Assembly (NCBI RefSeq): GCF_001427285.1
Contig: NZ_LMFV01000045.1
Location: forward strand, 139,676 to 203,675
Reading direction: 5' to 3'
Length of the DNA: 64,000 nucleotides
Source of the DNA: Mesorhizobium sp. Root552
GTDB taxonomy: Bacteria; Pseudomonadota; Alphaproteobacteria; Rhizobiales; Rhizobiaceae
Positions 1 to 8,844 of the stretch are shown one piece after another. The notes beneath the pieces were generated by a model, which saw only the letters and a list, made by a program, of their open reading frames with translations, did no database searches and was not told the origin of the DNA. The position numbers and the translations under genes were made by a program. Positions within the stretch are counted from its first letter, which is position 1. Every line of letters starts with the position of its first letter.

Positions 1-1
1 T

Positions 2-481
2 TATGGACCTCTGTTCATGGTTATTGCCGGGCAGGGCGAGATCGCCGGCGGATTGCTCATATCTGCCGGAAATGCCTTGCTGTTCATGGCGATATTCTGG
101 GGCAAGGCAGGTAAGCGCTTCGGCGCGCGCCCGACAATGACGCTGGCCTTCATCGCCATGGCAATCGCTTTATTCGCTGCCGGTGCTGTCGGCACCGCGG
201 CGCCGCTGCTCACGGGCGGGCTGTTGTTGTGCGGTGCGTTTTTTACCATTGCGCTCGATGCGCTCGGCTCGACCGTTTTTATGCGTTCGGTTCATTCGTA
301 CGAGCGCCCGCAAATGGCGGCTGTCTACCGTACCTATCTGGACTTTTCCGAACTTACGCCGCCGATGGTCTATTCGGTCGTGCTGACGTTTTTTGGTCTT
401 GGGTCGGTCTTCGTTACGCTTGGCTGTCTTATGGTGGTATGTGGCATCGTTACGTGGCGCTACGTTCCGAAATCGATGTAG
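2..481 (+). CDS. MFS transporter, C-terminal part (cut by window start)
   Basis: The reading frame is already open at base 2 and ends at TAG 479-481, so only the C-terminal part, about 159 residues, is visible. It contains about four hydrophobic stretches separated by short basic loops, such as the KAGKRFGAR loop, which is typical of the second half of a major facilitator superfamily permease in the inner membrane. The substrate cannot be read from this fragment. It converges on the Rieske oxygenase gene with only 9 bases between the stops. Confidence is good for a polytopic MFS-like protein and low for any transported compound. Confidence 0.7.
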   Translation, partial: YGPLFMVIAGQGEIAGGLLISAGNALLFMAIFWGKAGKRFGARPTMTLAFIAMAIALFAAGAVGTAAPLLTGGLLLCGAFFTIALDALGSTVFMRSVHSYERPQMAAVYRTYLDFSELTPPMVYSVVLTFFGLGSVFVTLGCLMVVCGIVTWRYVPKSM

Positions 482-490
482 GCTGCCTCG

Positions 491-1666
491 TTACGCGTCG
501 ATGGCTGCGTGTTGCTCTTTTACCCAGTTGTGAAAGCGGGAAAGCTCATACTCCTCGGGCATAAGGACCCCAGCCTGATGAGGTCTTGCGCGCAGGCCGA
601 GCTGGTTGGTTTCGCATATCGCCGCGTCCTCTTCCAACACCTGTGTTCCGAAGGCAATGATGTTGTCTATGTTGGATCGTGGCGCCGCCACAGCTTCGGG
701 GAGAAACAGCCACTCGGCGGTAAGCTCGGTATGTTCCGGCCCGAGGGGAACAAGGCGCACGACACGGACGTAGTCTATGTGACCGACAATGAACATGGAC
801 GGCATACTGGTGACATAGGTCTGGCCTGCCTCGCGCTCGGCATCGGTCAGGCCGCTGAAAACCGGACCGTGCGCAAAACCATCGCGCGACCACGTTTCAG
901 CTCCGGGCCGCAGCTTCCCTGAAAATTCAGGTGCGTCATTGTCTGCATGATGCATCCATTCGGGGTCGTCATGGCGGGTCATCAGGCCGCGCCCGTAGAT
1001 TGGCACCAGTTTGGACAGGTCCTTGTGAATACCTGGGCAGTGAAGACATTCGTTGAAGTTCTCCCAGAAGATCTTCCAGTTGCAGTTCATCACCTTGCTG
1101 AATGAATGGCCGCTGACCAGATCCTCCAAAGGCCAGTTGGTGAGATCGCCTGAAGCTGGATCGAAGATCGTCTGCGTTGAGATTTCCGGGGTCTGCACCA
1201 AATTGACGAAGACGAAGCCGCGCCAAATGGTCAGCGCGACCGGATAAAGCGGATAGTCCGCCTTGTCGAAGCCCTCCGGCATGGCTTTTGAAGGCACGCG
1301 GGCGAGTTCTCCGCGCAATGTGTAGCTCCAGGCATGATACGGGCAGGTGATCAGCCTTGCCTTGAGGCGTCCAGATTCCTGCCGGCAGAGTTGCGACCCG
1401 CGATGGCGACAGGTGTTGAAAAAGGCGCGCAAAGTGCCTGTTTCATCGCGCAGGACGAAAATCTCCTGCGTTCCAATGCGGAACCGGCGAAAAGCCAACG
1501 GCTCGGCAAGATCAGCTTCCCGGCAAGCGAAAATCCAGTTGCGGTACCAGATCGCCTCCAGATCCTGCCTGTAGCTCGCTTCATCCCAATAGCTCGCTGA
1601 CGGCAGGGTGGGCTCAAGCCTTGTCAGGCCGTTGTACGGATTGCCTTCGCTCGGACTTGGCTGCAT
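491..1666 (-). CDS. Rieske 2Fe-2S aromatic-ring-hydroxylase-type oxygenase, alpha subunit (GbcA-like)
   Basis: The N-terminal half carries a Rieske cluster motif, C-x-H (CRHRGSQLC region) followed by CPYHAW, which binds a 2Fe-2S centre. The C-terminal half carries an NFNECLHCPGIH motif, the mononuclear iron site of the RHO catalytic domain. This pattern fits the GbcA / stachydrine-demethylase branch, which oxidatively removes an N-methyl group from a quaternary amine with O2 and a separate reductase. No reductase (GbcB) gene is in the window. I chose ATG at 1666 because GAGAGGG lies about 7 bases upstream; an in-frame ATG at 1714 would add 16 residues. The neighbourhood of sarcosine oxidase and dimethylglycine-type dehydrogenases supports glycine betaine or a related betaine as substrate, but this is inference. 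Confidence 0.8.
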   Translation of the reverse strand: MQPSPSEGNPYNGLTRLEPTLPSASYWDEASYRQDLEAIWYRNWIFACREADLAEPLAFRRFRIGTQEIFVLRDETGTLRAFFNTCRHRGSQLCRQESGRLKARLITCPYHAWSYTLRGELARVPSKAMPEGFDKADYPLYPVALTIWRGFVFVNLVQTPEISTQTIFDPASGDLTNWPLEDLVSGHSFSKVMNCNWKIFWENFNECLHCPGIHKDLSKLVPIYGRGLMTRHDDPEWMHHADNDAPEFSGKLRPGAETWSRDGFAHGPVFSGLTDAEREAGQTYVTSMPSMFIVGHIDYVRVVRLVPLGPEHTELTAEWLFLPEAVAAPRSNIDNIIAFGTQVLEEDAAICETNQLGLRARPHQAGVLMPEEYELSRFHNWVKEQHAAIDA

Positions 1667-1836
1667 GGAACAACCCTCTCGGCAGAGCCCACACCCGACA
1701 AGCGCGTTTGTCAATCATTGGCTTGCGGCGACGAGGCCATCGCAATGGGTGTCGCAATTCGATTTGGCGCCAGAGACATCTTTCCGTTAGGAGAAAAGTG
1801 GCCTGCGCGGAAAAATATGGAGAATTGGTCGCCAGC

Positions 1837-2343
1837 ATGGAAAGCCTGACATTCATCATTGGCGGCGCCCGGTCGGGTAAAAGCAGGCACGCCGAGGAAT
1901 TGCTGACAGCACTGCCACGACCCTGGACCTATATTGCGACGGCGGAAGCCTATGACGACGAAATGCGCGAACGCATTGCCATGCACCGTTCGCGGCGTGG
2001 CGAGGGTTGGCTGACGGTGGATGCGCCGTTCGATCTGGTCGGCGCGATCGAGGCGCTGCCAGCCGAAAGGTCGGTGTTGATCGACTGCCTGACATTGTGG
2101 CTGACCAACCACATGCTGGCCAACCACGATCTTGAGGCCGAATGCTTGCGGTTGACCGAGGTTCTGGCCCACCCGCGCGGGCCGTGGTTCGTCGTTTCCA
2201 ACGAAGTCGGTCAGGGCATCGTGCCCGACAATGCCTTGGCCAGACGCTTTCGAGACGAGGCAGGGCGGTTGAATCAAAAGATTGCTGCGGTTGCCGATAC
2301 AGTGCTTCTCATGGTGGCGGGATTGCCGCTCAAGGTGAAATGA
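1837..2343 (+). CDS. cobU: Bifunctional adenosylcobinamide kinase / adenosylcobinamide-phosphate guanylyltransferase
   Basis: The product (168 aa, usual length for CobU/CobP) begins MESLTFIIGGARSGKSRHAE, with a P-loop GGARSGKS at residues 9-16. The enzyme phosphorylates adenosylcobinamide and transfers GMP to give adenosyl-GDP-cobinamide, in the cytoplasm, late in cobalamin synthesis. The frame is open much further upstream (to 1621), but the conserved protein starts at 1837. The stop TGA is one base before the cobO start, so the two are co-transcribed. I saw no B12-box-like riboswitch sequence in the 170 bases upstream. Confidence 0.93.
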   Translation: MESLTFIIGGARSGKSRHAEELLTALPRPWTYIATAEAYDDEMRERIAMHRSRRGEGWLTVDAPFDLVGAIEALPAERSVLIDCLTLWLTNHMLANHDLEAECLRLTEVLAHPRGPWFVVSNEVGQGIVPDNALARRFRDEAGRLNQKIAAVADTVLLMVAGLPLKVK

Positions 2344-2344
2344 C

Positions 2345-2974
2345 ATGACGAATACCCCCGATCAGACAATCGACGACAAGGAAGCTGAACGACACCGCGC
2401 GAAAATGGCTAAGCGCAAGGCGGTGCAGGACGCAGAGGTGGCGAAGAAGACGGTCGAGAAGGGGCTGTTGATCGTCAATACCGGTCCCGGCAAGGGCAAG
2501 TCGACGGCCGCCTTCGGCCTGGCCTTGCGCATGCTTGGCTACGGCAAGCGGGTAGGCGTCGTGCAGTACATCAAGGGTGCCTGGCATACGGGCGAAAAAG
2601 ATGCGCTCGCCGCGTTCGGGGATCGTGTTTCCTGGCATACGATGGGCGAGGGGTTCACTTGGGAAACGCAGGACTTGAAGCGCGACATTGCCGCCGCTGA
2701 AGCGGCATGGGCAAAAACGCTCGAGTTAATGGCTGACCCGACGATCAGCCTGCTGGTGCTCGACGAGTTGAACATCGCGTTGCGTTACGAGTATCTCGAC
2801 CTTGACAAGGTGATCGCGGCCCTTAAGGCGCGGCGCGAAGGGCTGCACGTGGTGATCACTGGCCGCAACGCCAAGCCGGCATTGGTCGAGGCGGCGGATC
2901 TTGTGACGGAGATGGGCTCCACCAAGCATCATTTCGCGGCTGGCGTTAAGGCGCAGCAAGGCATCGAGTTCTGA
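2345..2974 (+). CDS. cobO: Cob(I)yrinic acid a,c-diamide adenosyltransferase
   Basis: The 209-residue protein has the CobO/BtuR nucleotide-binding motif GPGKGKST at residues 47-54 and the family block VLDELNIALRY in the second half. It transfers the 5'-deoxyadenosyl group of ATP to reduced corrinoid, an essential step in making adenosylcobalamin and in salvaging corrinoids. The lysine-rich N-terminal extension before the P-loop is normal for CobO. It starts one base after the cobU stop, implying translational coupling. It ends 8 bases before the convergent cobD stop. Confidence 0.95.
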   Translation: MTNTPDQTIDDKEAERHRAKMAKRKAVQDAEVAKKTVEKGLLIVNTGPGKGKSTAAFGLALRMLGYGKRVGVVQYIKGAWHTGEKDALAAFGDRVSWHTMGEGFTWETQDLKRDIAAAEAAWAKTLELMADPTISLLVLDELNIALRYEYLDLDKVIAALKARREGLHVVITGRNAKPALVEAADLVTEMGSTKHHFAAGVKAQQGIEF

Positions 2975-2982
2975 GCAGGCTG

Positions 2983-3948
2983 CTAGACAAGTACGAGCAC
3001 TGAAAGGACGGAAAATAGCAGGATCAATAGCGCATCGGCCATTCGATAAAGGCTGAGCGCACGCCTGATATCGGCACTGCTCGCCTCGCGTCTTCCGCCT
3101 TCGCCCATAAAGGCGTCCTCGACCACGACACCGCCATATATGCGCGGACCGGCCAGCGCTAGGCCGAGTGCACCGGCCATGGCGGATTCCGGCCAGCCGG
3201 CGTTTGGTGAGCGATGCTTGCCGGCATCGCGCCTCACGGCATGCCATGCGCGCTTCGCGTCCGCATCCTTGACGAAATAGGCGGCGATCACGATGAGTAG
3301 CGCGGTAAGGCGCGAGGCCGGCAGATTGATCAGATCGTCGAAGCGCGCTGCTGCCCAGCCGAACGCTTCGTGGCGCGGAGTGCGATGGCCGATCATGGAA
3401 TCGGCGGTGTTGGCAGCCTTGTAAGCGACGCCGCCGACGAGCCCACCGGCTCCTAGCCAGAAGGCCGGTGCGACGATGCCGTCGGAAAAATTCTCGGCGA
3501 GGCTCTCTATGGCTGCGCGGCTTACGCCGGCCTCGTCAAGTTTTTCAGGGTCGCGGCCGACAATCATCGAGACGGCCTTTCGCCCCTCCGCTAATCCGCC
3601 GGTGTCCAGCGCGTCGGCCACCGCCTGCACGTGAACGGCAAGGCTGCGCTGTGAAAGGAGGGAGGTGGCAATTATGGCAGTGAGCAGCAAAGCTAACGCG
3701 CTATCGCCAAGGAAGAAGCTGATTGCTGCGGCGATTGACGCCGGGATCAGGATTAGGATGACAAGCGACGCAATTCCCCACAGGCGACGCATGGTGTCGG
3801 CCTGGGAGGCGCGGTTGAGCCGCGTATCCAGAAAGGATATCAGCTTGCCGATCCATGTGACCGGGTGACCAATCGCGCGATAGATTCGGTCCGGATATCC
3901 GAACGGCAATTCGATGACCAGTGAAACGAAGGCAATCAGGATCGACAT
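2983..3948 (-). CDS. cobD: Adenosylcobinamide-phosphate synthase (CbiB family)
   Basis: The 321-residue integral membrane protein has the CbiB/CobD signature. Near the N-terminus is HPVTWIGKLISFLD, in the middle ESLAENFSDGIVAPAFW, then NTADSMIGHRTPRHEAFGWAAAR, and several hydrophobic segments. It attaches aminopropanol (or its phosphate) to adenosylcobyric acid to give cobinamide phosphate. The aminopropanol phosphate comes from threonine phosphate through CobC, encoded divergently next door. Its start codon shares bases with the cobC start codon in the sequence CATG at 3946-3949. Note the naming trap: the Salmonella gene called cobD is the decarboxylase, not this one. Confidence 0.94.
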   Translation of the reverse strand: MSILIAFVSLVIELPFGYPDRIYRAIGHPVTWIGKLISFLDTRLNRASQADTMRRLWGIASLVILILIPASIAAAISFFLGDSALALLLTAIIATSLLSQRSLAVHVQAVADALDTGGLAEGRKAVSMIVGRDPEKLDEAGVSRAAIESLAENFSDGIVAPAFWLGAGGLVGGVAYKAANTADSMIGHRTPRHEAFGWAAARFDDLINLPASRLTALLIVIAAYFVKDADAKRAWHAVRRDAGKHRSPNAGWPESAMAGALGLALAGPRIYGGVVVEDAFMGEGGRREASSADIRRALSLYRMADALLILLFSVLSVLVLV

Positions 3949-4993
3949 GAAAATTCCGGACGACGTGGCTGCGGCGGTCGATCATGGCGGAAGCCTCGGC
4001 CGGGCCAAGGCGCTGTTTCCGCAAGCGCCGGAACCGTTCGTCGACCTTTCGACCGGGATCAACCCGCACTCCTATCCGCTTTTCGATATGCCCGCCACAG
4101 CCTTGTCGCGATTGCCTGAACAAGCGCGTGCTGACGAGTTAGTGGCGGTTGCCGCTGCTGCGTACGGAGTTCGATCAGCGGCGCAAGTGGTGGCCGCACC
4201 CGGAACTCAGATACTTTTGCCGCGGGTGGCTTCTCTTGTTGAGCCGGGGAAAGCCCGTGTGCTTGGACCGACCTACGCCGAGCATGCGCGTGCGGCTGCA
4301 ATTGCCGGTCATCAGGTCGAGGAAGTTTCCCGGTTCGAAGAATTGCGCGGGGCAGACCTTGCCGTCGTCGTCAACCCAAACAATCCGGACGGTCGGGTGA
4401 TTGAACGTGAATGGCTTCTGGGACTTGCTGCGTCGCTGCGCGTCGAGGGCGGGCTGCTGGTGGTCGATGAGGCATTCATGGATGTCGGGCCGCACGAGCA
4501 GAGCCTCGCCGGGGACGTGGGGCAAGGCGGCATGGTCGTGTTGCGATCCTTCGGCAAGTTCTTCGGCTTGGCAGGGGTGCGGCTGGGTTTTGCGTTGGCT
4601 GGCGAAGCGATGGCGAGCCGGCTGGCTGCACAGTTCGGGCCTTGGGCGGTGGCGGGGCCGGCGCTGGAATATGGAATCCTGGCGCTGGGCGACACCGGAT
4701 GGCAGGACGCTACGAGGGCGGTATTGCGCCTGCAAGCAGCCCGGCTGGATGAGTTGCTGGGTCTCCATGGTGTGCCGGTTTCAGGAGGGACGTCGCTGTT
4801 TCGGTACATCGATTTCGAGCGGGCAGGATCGCTGTTTTTAGCACTCGGCGAACGCGGTATCCTGCTGCGGCATTTCGCGGATCGCCCAAATGTGCTTCGC
4901 ATCGGATTGCCCGGCGTTGAGGAAGAGTGGCAACGGCTGGGATATGCACTGGCTGCGTGGTCAGAGACGGAAAGAGCAGGAGTAAACCTTTGA
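3947..4993 (+). CDS. cobC: Threonine-phosphate decarboxylase (PLP-dependent, cobalamin synthesis)
   Basis: This fold-type-I PLP enzyme of 348 residues has the block VNPNNPDGR, the Asp-containing VVDEAFMD and the Schiff-base lysine in LRSFGKFFGLAGVRLG (Lys at about residue 204). It converts L-threonine O-3-phosphate to aminopropanol phosphate for the nucleotide loop of cobalamin. The early DLSTGINPHSYP motif is diagnostic for the CobC/CobD(Salmonella) family against histidinol-phosphate aminotransferase. I chose ATG 3947 because AGGA lies 5 bases upstream; an in-frame ATG at 3914 would lie inside the divergent cobD gene. Its stop overlaps the TTG start of the following phosphatase-like gene. 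Confidence 0.9.
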   Translation: MKIPDDVAAAVDHGGSLGRAKALFPQAPEPFVDLSTGINPHSYPLFDMPATALSRLPEQARADELVAVAAAAYGVRSAAQVVAAPGTQILLPRVASLVEPGKARVLGPTYAEHARAAAIAGHQVEEVSRFEELRGADLAVVVNPNNPDGRVIEREWLLGLAASLRVEGGLLVVDEAFMDVGPHEQSLAGDVGQGGMVVLRSFGKFFGLAGVRLGFALAGEAMASRLAAQFGPWAVAGPALEYGILALGDTGWQDATRAVLRLQAARLDELLGLHGVPVSGGTSLFRYIDFERAGSLFLALGERGILLRHFADRPNVLRIGLPGVEEEWQRLGYALAAWSETERAGVNL

Positions 4994-5499
4994 TCCACGT
5001 TTGCCCTTTGTCGAAGCTTGATGAAACGGTTGCCCGGGTTGGGCCGGAGCGCCTCATTTCGCTTTTGGCCGCCGGCACTGTGATGACGCGGCCAGCGTCG
5101 ATTGCCAGTGAAAACCACCTCAATCTTGCGATGAACGATATTGCCGAAGCCCAGAGCGGCATGACATTGCCCGGCGAAACTCATGTGCGCAGCTTGCTCG
5201 ACTTCGCATATGGTTGGGACCGGGCACGTCCGTTGGTCGTTCACTGCTATGCCGGTATCAGCCGCTCGACAGCGGCGGCGTACATCATTACGGCCGCGCT
5301 CAGGCCCGAGCGCGACGAGAAGGAACTGGCGGCAACGCTGCGTTGGCTATCGCCCTCGGCAACGCCCAATCCCAGACTGATAGCCGTTGCCGATGCGTTG
5401 CTAGGACGTCAGGGCCGCATGATCGGTGCGATCAATGGCATCGGGCGTGGTGCTGACGCCTTCGAAGGTACGCCGTTTGAACTGTCACTTGATGCCTAG
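4990..5499 (+). CDS. Protein-tyrosine-phosphatase-like protein coupled to cobC
   Basis: The 169-residue product has one clear active-site motif, H85-C86-Y-A-G-I-S-R92-S, the C-x5-R phosphate-binding loop of cysteine phosphatases. An Asp-rich stretch ahead of it could supply the general acid. The start is taken as TTG 4990, which overlaps the cobC TGA (TTGA) and is preceded by GGAG about 8 bases upstream; no better ATG exists. Such tight coupling to a threonine-phosphate decarboxylase suggests a small-molecule phosphatase role in cobalamin nucleotide-loop assembly rather than protein dephosphorylation, but that is inference. The fold assignment is firm and the substrate unknown. Confidence 0.75.
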   Translation: MIHVCPLSKLDETVARVGPERLISLLAAGTVMTRPASIASENHLNLAMNDIAEAQSGMTLPGETHVRSLLDFAYGWDRARPLVVHCYAGISRSTAAAYIITAALRPERDEKELAATLRWLSPSATPNPRLIAVADALLGRQGRMIGAINGIGRGADAFEGTPFELSLDA

Positions 5500-5507
5500 C
5501 GCGTTGG

Positions 5508-6326
5508 TCAGGAGAGCCAGTCGGCCAGCTTGGCCTTGCGCACGTCCTGCAACAAGGTGATGAAACCTGCCGCCTGATGCTCGGCTGTCAATCGGCCCTT
5601 TTCCGCGGTTGCAGCTGCGGCGTCTCCGACGACGCCGTTCGGGTTAAGGTCGGTGGCTATCCAAGCAAAGGCATGCGGGCTTTGAGGTTTCAACAGATCG
5701 AATTCACGCTCTGCTTTTGCCGTGCGAGAGACGAAATTTTCAGCTTTGCGCATATCGACAAGGTCGGGCCTGAAATGCAGCATGAGCGACGTCTCGATGT
5801 CGCCGCCATGGATGCCTTGGCGCACTTCGAGATCGCTGAACAAGCCCTGCGGGCGGCCGAACCGTTCCCAGCTTGTCTTGACTGCCAGCATGTCGAAGCG
5901 AACTCGAAGGTTGCGGGCGACGATGCCGATGATTTCTTCGTTGCCGCCATGCGAATTAACGAAAACCAGCTTCTTTACGCCGGAGCGGGCTACGGACGCA
6001 CCGAGTTCCGTCCACGCCTCGATCAAGGTTGCGGGCAACAAGGTCAGTGTGCCGGGCGCGTAAACATGTTCGTCGGATTTGCCGACAGCCTGGATAGGCA
6101 AGATGCGCATGTCGAGGTCGTCAGGCAGGCGCGAAACCACCGCTTCCAACATACCGGTCATGATTGCAGTGTCGGTCGAGATCGGCAGATGCGGGCCGTG
6201 CTGCTCGATGGCCGCGACCGGTAGTACCGCGATGGTCGCCTCCGGATCGATGTCGGCAAAATCGGCGGCCTTGTAGTCGCCCCACCAAGCTCGCCTTGTC
6301 GTCCCGCCCATTTCGAATTCCGGCAT
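5508..6326 (-). CDS. Creatininase-family amidohydrolase
   Basis: The 272-residue protein matches the creatininase superfamily: LPVAAIEQHGPHLPISTDT near residues 35-53 holds the metal-binding Glu, His and Asp, VNSHGGNEE supplies another ligand, and HGGDIETSLML is the third motif. Members open cyclic or linear amides such as creatinine or formamides in cofactor synthesis. It is the last gene of the minus-strand sox / FAD-GcvT group, 58 bases after the dehydrogenase stop. A route from creatinine via creatine to sarcosine would feed SoxBDAG, but no creatinase is visible in this operon (the M24 gene at 58060-59421 is DddP-like). The precise substrate is open. Confidence 0.82.
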   Translation of the reverse strand: MPEFEMGGTTRRAWWGDYKAADFADIDPEATIAVLPVAAIEQHGPHLPISTDTAIMTGMLEAVVSRLPDDLDMRILPIQAVGKSDEHVYAPGTLTLLPATLIEAWTELGASVARSGVKKLVFVNSHGGNEEIIGIVARNLRVRFDMLAVKTSWERFGRPQGLFSDLEVRQGIHGGDIETSLMLHFRPDLVDMRKAENFVSRTAKAEREFDLLKPQSPHAFAWIATDLNPNGVVGDAAAATAEKGRLTAEHQAAGFITLLQDVRKAKLADWLS

Positions 6327-6384
6327 CGTTGTTTGTTGTGTCGCGAGCTTTAGCCGTTTCCGGGCGGCAGGGCGAGGGGAAAGG

Positions 6385-8844
6385 CTATTGCCGCACCCGA
6401 TCAGATTTTGGGTCGTACATCGGTTTCAGCGATGCTTCGGCGGCGAAGCGCTCGCCAGCAATTTCAATCTCGTAGGACGAGGCGAGCAAATCCAACTCGC
6501 TTTCGCCGGCGCTTGGTACGTAACCCAATCCGATCGCGCCGCCGAGGTGATGGCCGTAATTGCCGCTGGTGATGGTGCCGACGATCCTGCCGTCTCTGAC
6601 GATAGCTTCATTGTGGAACAGGAGCGGCTCGGGGTTTTTCAATCGAAATTGGACAAGACGCCGTGACAGGCCTGATTCCTTTTTCCGCATGACTGCGTCG
6701 CGGCCGATAAAGTCGCCTTTGGCGATCTTCACGGCAAAGCCGAGGCCAGCCTCAAGAACATGGTCCTCATCAGTGATGTCGTGGCCGAAATGGCGGAATG
6801 CCTTTTCTATACGACAGGAATCAAGGACGTGCAGACCGCAGAGTTTCAATCCCAAATCCGCGCCTGCTGTCTCGATCTCTTCAAAGACGTGGGCGGCTTG
6901 GTCGGTGGGTACGTAAAGTTCCCAGCCTAGCTCGCCGACATAGGTGACGCGATGCGCGCGAGCCACGCCGAGACCAATTTCTATGTCCTGAAATGTTCCG
7001 AACGGGTTGTTTTCGTTGGAAAAATCGTTCGGGCTTACCTTTTGAATCAAGTCGCGGGCGCGAGGGCCCATCATACAGAGGACACTTTCCGCTGCGGTGA
7101 CATCGGTGATGACGACGAACTCATCGCGCAGATGCTTTCTCAACCATGCAAGATCGCGCTGCAGGGTTGCTCCGGGAACGACGAGGAAAAAAGCAGTTTC
7201 GGAAAGCCGGGTTATTGTGAGGTCGCTTTCGATGCCGCCGCGATGATTGAGCATCTGCGTGTAGACAATACGGCCGGGCTCGACATCAACGTCATTTGCA
7301 CAGAGCCGTTGCAGGAACGAGCAGGCATCACGGCCTTCGACCCTGATCTTGCCGAAGGAAGTCATATCGAACAGGCCGACGCCATTACGGACTCCCAGAT
7401 GTTCCTCGCGCTGATTGTCGAACCAGTTCTGCCGCTTCCATGAATAGCGGTATTCGCGCTCCTGACCGTCTCGCGCGAACCAGTTGGCGCGTTCCCAGCC
7501 TGCGACTTCACCAAAAACGGCACCGCGCGCCTTCATATGTTCATGCAAGGGTGAGCGGCGGACACCACGTGCCGTCGTCACCTGTCTGTAGGGGAAATGA
7601 TCTGCATAAAGCAGTCCCAGAGTTTCGCTGACGCGCTCCTTCAAATATCGGCGGTTCTTCTGGAACGGCTGCATACGACGGATATCGACTTCCCAAAGAT
7701 CGAAAGGCGCTTCGCCGTCATTGATCCATTGCGCGAGCGCCATGCCGGCGCCGCCGGACGAGACAATGCCGATGGAGTTGTAGCCTGCCGCGACCCAATA
7801 GCCGCCGAGTTCAGGGGCTTCGCCAAGGTAGTAGCGGTCGTCGGGGGTGAAGCTTTCAGGGCCGTTGAAGAAGGTGTGAATGCCGGCCGTTTCCAGCATC
7901 GGCATGCGGTTGATGCCCATTTCGAGGATGGGCGAGAAATGGTCCATGTCCTCTGGCAACTGGTCAAAGCAGAAATCTTCGCTGATGCCGTTCATTCCCC
8001 AGGGTTTGGCTACCGGCTCGAATGCGCCCAGCATCATCTTGCCGGCGTCTTCCTTGTAGTAGGAGCACTCGTCGGGAACGCGCAGCACCGGCAGTCGGGA
8101 TAGATTGGGAATTGGCTCGGTGACGAGGTAGAAATGCTCGCAGGCATGGAGCGGAATGTTGACGCCATTTTGCTGGCCGAGTTCACGCGCCCACATGCCG
8201 GCGCAGTTGATGACGATATCGGTTTCGATGATCCCCTGATCGTCGCCCTGAGCCCACGACACGCCGCTGACACGCCCGTTCCTTGTGTGAATTTTCGTGA
8301 CCTTTACGCCTTCGACGATCTTTGCGCCGCGCTGGCGCGCGCCTTTGGCCAGCGCCATGGCGATGTTGGCCGGGTCACACTGGCCGTCGAGCGGCAGATG
8401 CACGGCTCCCACGACGTCCGAGGTGTTGAGATGCGGGTACATCTCTTTGACCTCGGCAGGCGAAATTTCACGCACATCGACATCGAAGGCGCGGGCGACA
8501 GTGGCCTGCCGGTAAATCTCGTGCTTGCGCTCCTCGGTCAACGCCACCGTGATCGAGCCGACCTGCCTCATGCCGGTGCCGACGCCGGTTTCTTCCTCGA
8601 GCTTGACGTAGAGGTCGGCGGAATATTTTGCCAACCTCGTCATGTTCTGCGAGCCGCGCAACTGGCCGATGAGGCCAGCCGCATGCCATGTCGTTCCGCA
8701 AGTGAGTTGCTTGCGTTCGAGAAGCACGATGTCCGTCCAGCCAAGCTTGGCCAGATGGTAGGCTACCGAACAACCCGAGACGCCACCGCCGATGATGACG
8801 GCCCGTGCCTTTGAAGGTAGCGGTCTTGTGAACTGAGCGTTCAT
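6385..8844 (-). CDS. FAD-dependent dehydrogenase fused to GcvT domain (dimethylglycine/sarcosine dehydrogenase family)
   Basis: The 819-residue protein is a two-part enzyme. The N-terminal DAO-type FAD domain begins AVIIGGGVSGCSVAYHLAKLGW and contains TTWHAAGLIGQLRGSQ; the His in the WHAAG motif is the residue that binds FAD covalently in dimethylglycine dehydrogenase. After about residue 430 come GcvT-like folate-binding domains (VGLFDMTSFGKIRVEG, YVGELGWELYVPTD, DSCRIEKAFRHFGHD). Family members oxidise an N-methyl group and trap the formaldehyde equivalent as methylene-THF. Its ATG overlaps the stop of the upstream aminotransferase (ATGA), so both belong to the long minus-strand operon. The substrate among dimethylglycine, sarcosine or another N-methylated compound cannot be decided from sequence. 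Confidence 0.88.
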   Translation of the reverse strand: MNAQFTRPLPSKARAVIIGGGVSGCSVAYHLAKLGWTDIVLLERKQLTCGTTWHAAGLIGQLRGSQNMTRLAKYSADLYVKLEEETGVGTGMRQVGSITVALTEERKHEIYRQATVARAFDVDVREISPAEVKEMYPHLNTSDVVGAVHLPLDGQCDPANIAMALAKGARQRGAKIVEGVKVTKIHTRNGRVSGVSWAQGDDQGIIETDIVINCAGMWARELGQQNGVNIPLHACEHFYLVTEPIPNLSRLPVLRVPDECSYYKEDAGKMMLGAFEPVAKPWGMNGISEDFCFDQLPEDMDHFSPILEMGINRMPMLETAGIHTFFNGPESFTPDDRYYLGEAPELGGYWVAAGYNSIGIVSSGGAGMALAQWINDGEAPFDLWEVDIRRMQPFQKNRRYLKERVSETLGLLYADHFPYRQVTTARGVRRSPLHEHMKARGAVFGEVAGWERANWFARDGQEREYRYSWKRQNWFDNQREEHLGVRNGVGLFDMTSFGKIRVEGRDACSFLQRLCANDVDVEPGRIVYTQMLNHRGGIESDLTITRLSETAFFLVVPGATLQRDLAWLRKHLRDEFVVITDVTAAESVLCMMGPRARDLIQKVSPNDFSNENNPFGTFQDIEIGLGVARAHRVTYVGELGWELYVPTDQAAHVFEEIETAGADLGLKLCGLHVLDSCRIEKAFRHFGHDITDEDHVLEAGLGFAVKIAKGDFIGRDAVMRKKESGLSRRLVQFRLKNPEPLLFHNEAIVRDGRIVGTITSGNYGHHLGGAIGLGYVPSAGESELDLLASSYEIEIAGERFAAEASLKPMYDPKSDRVRQ

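Noticed and set aside
1667..1836. Cobalamin riboswitch ahead of cobU
   Set aside because: No B12-box-like sequence or typical stem arrangement could be found in the upstream 170 bases.
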